A stretch of DNA of 52,421 bases. It comes from an uncultured Bacteroidota bacterium (GTDB lineage Bacteria > Bacteroidota > Bacteroidia > Bacteroidales > UBA12077). A model generated the notes under the pieces. That model ran no database searches. It was not told the DNA's origin and was given only the letters and a program-made list of their open reading frames with translations. Below, in pieces: positions 52,318 to 52,421 of the stretch; the stretch's first letter is position 1; every line of letters begins with the position of its first letter. The stretch covers positions 1 through 52,421 of the forward strand of contig CAJXLK010000034.1 of assembly GCA_913055635.1 (NCBI GenBank), written 5' to 3'. The position numbers and the translations under genes are program-made.

Positions 52318-52421
52318 CAACGATTCATTCGTATAAAGCTTAATTAACAGTTTGTATTTCAGTATAATAATAGTATGTAATTCGTTGGTCTCGGTAACCT
52401 CTGCCATGGAACCCCCATGCT
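52318..52421 (-). repeat. Spacer and partial hairpin element E11, cut by the window end
   Basis: Minus-strand spacer nearly identical to 137-206 and to the E9 spacer. It is followed on the plus strand by CCATGGAACCCCCATGCT, the 3' arm of another hairpin copy cut off by the window edge. The downstream boundary again ends CTTTATACGAATGAA, 35 nt before the M23 peptidase start. Confidence 0.75.

Overview
The window reads as chromosome of a Bacteroidota bacterium, probably Bacteroidales or Marinilabiliales-like. The grounds are CarboxypepD_reg-type TonB receptors, a Reg_prop/Y_Y_Y sensor kinase, TAnnTTTG-type -7 promoter boxes in front of several genes, mostly absent Shine-Dalgarno sequences, and a lipoprotein with an acidic stretch after its lipobox cysteine. 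No rRNA, tRNA, CRISPR array, prophage or complete insertion sequence was seen. The order-level assignment is an inference.

Layout. 0.3-6 kb: gmhB heptose phosphatase, a DUF7033-type deacetylase, mutS2, a membrane protein and a PspC protein. 6.1-10.5 kb: a large periplasmic-sensing histidine kinase followed by a separate receiver protein. 10.7-15.2 kb: a membrane polyferredoxin, a DUF362 protein and a cyanophycinase-like peptidase. 15.5-20.2 kb: CHAD protein, coiled-coil protein, tex and a cation diffusion facilitator. 20.3-27.3 kb: an ABC permease, dapB, and the translation operon thrS-infC-rpmI-rplT. 27.6-33.6 kb: a TonB receptor convergent with an operon of ABC-F ATPase, GAF-nucleotidyltransferase and metallophosphoesterase. 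33.8-39.8 kb: a TPR sensor kinase, nth and a tricorn-like protease. 40-42 kb: NAD salvage genes pncB and pncA. 42.3-51.6 kb: a SiaB-like kinase, then a probable phosphate-response cluster (Pit transporter, PhoB-type regulator, beta-helix lipoprotein, TonB receptor, MORN protein). The window ends with an M23 peptidase.

Two themes stand out. First, at least ten copies of an approximately 57-nt hairpin element sit in intergenic DNA, often as same-strand tandem pairs 90-136 bp apart. Their stems vary in sequence but keep pairing, and the loop core is conserved. Some copies carry short open frames, and one pair forms an in-frame 58-codon ORF. Second, four promoters around the PhoB-type regulator share 7-bp TTAAC-like direct repeats on an 11-bp period, the geometry of a Pho box. 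This suggests that the transporter, the regulator, the lipoprotein/TonB-receptor pair and the MORN gene form one regulon. A further notable point is infC, which appears to start at a rare AUA codon behind a strong Shine-Dalgarno sequence.

Several gene starts were shortened from the longest open frame, using promoter position, signal peptides or family N-termini. Functions are assigned from visible motifs only; no database search was run.
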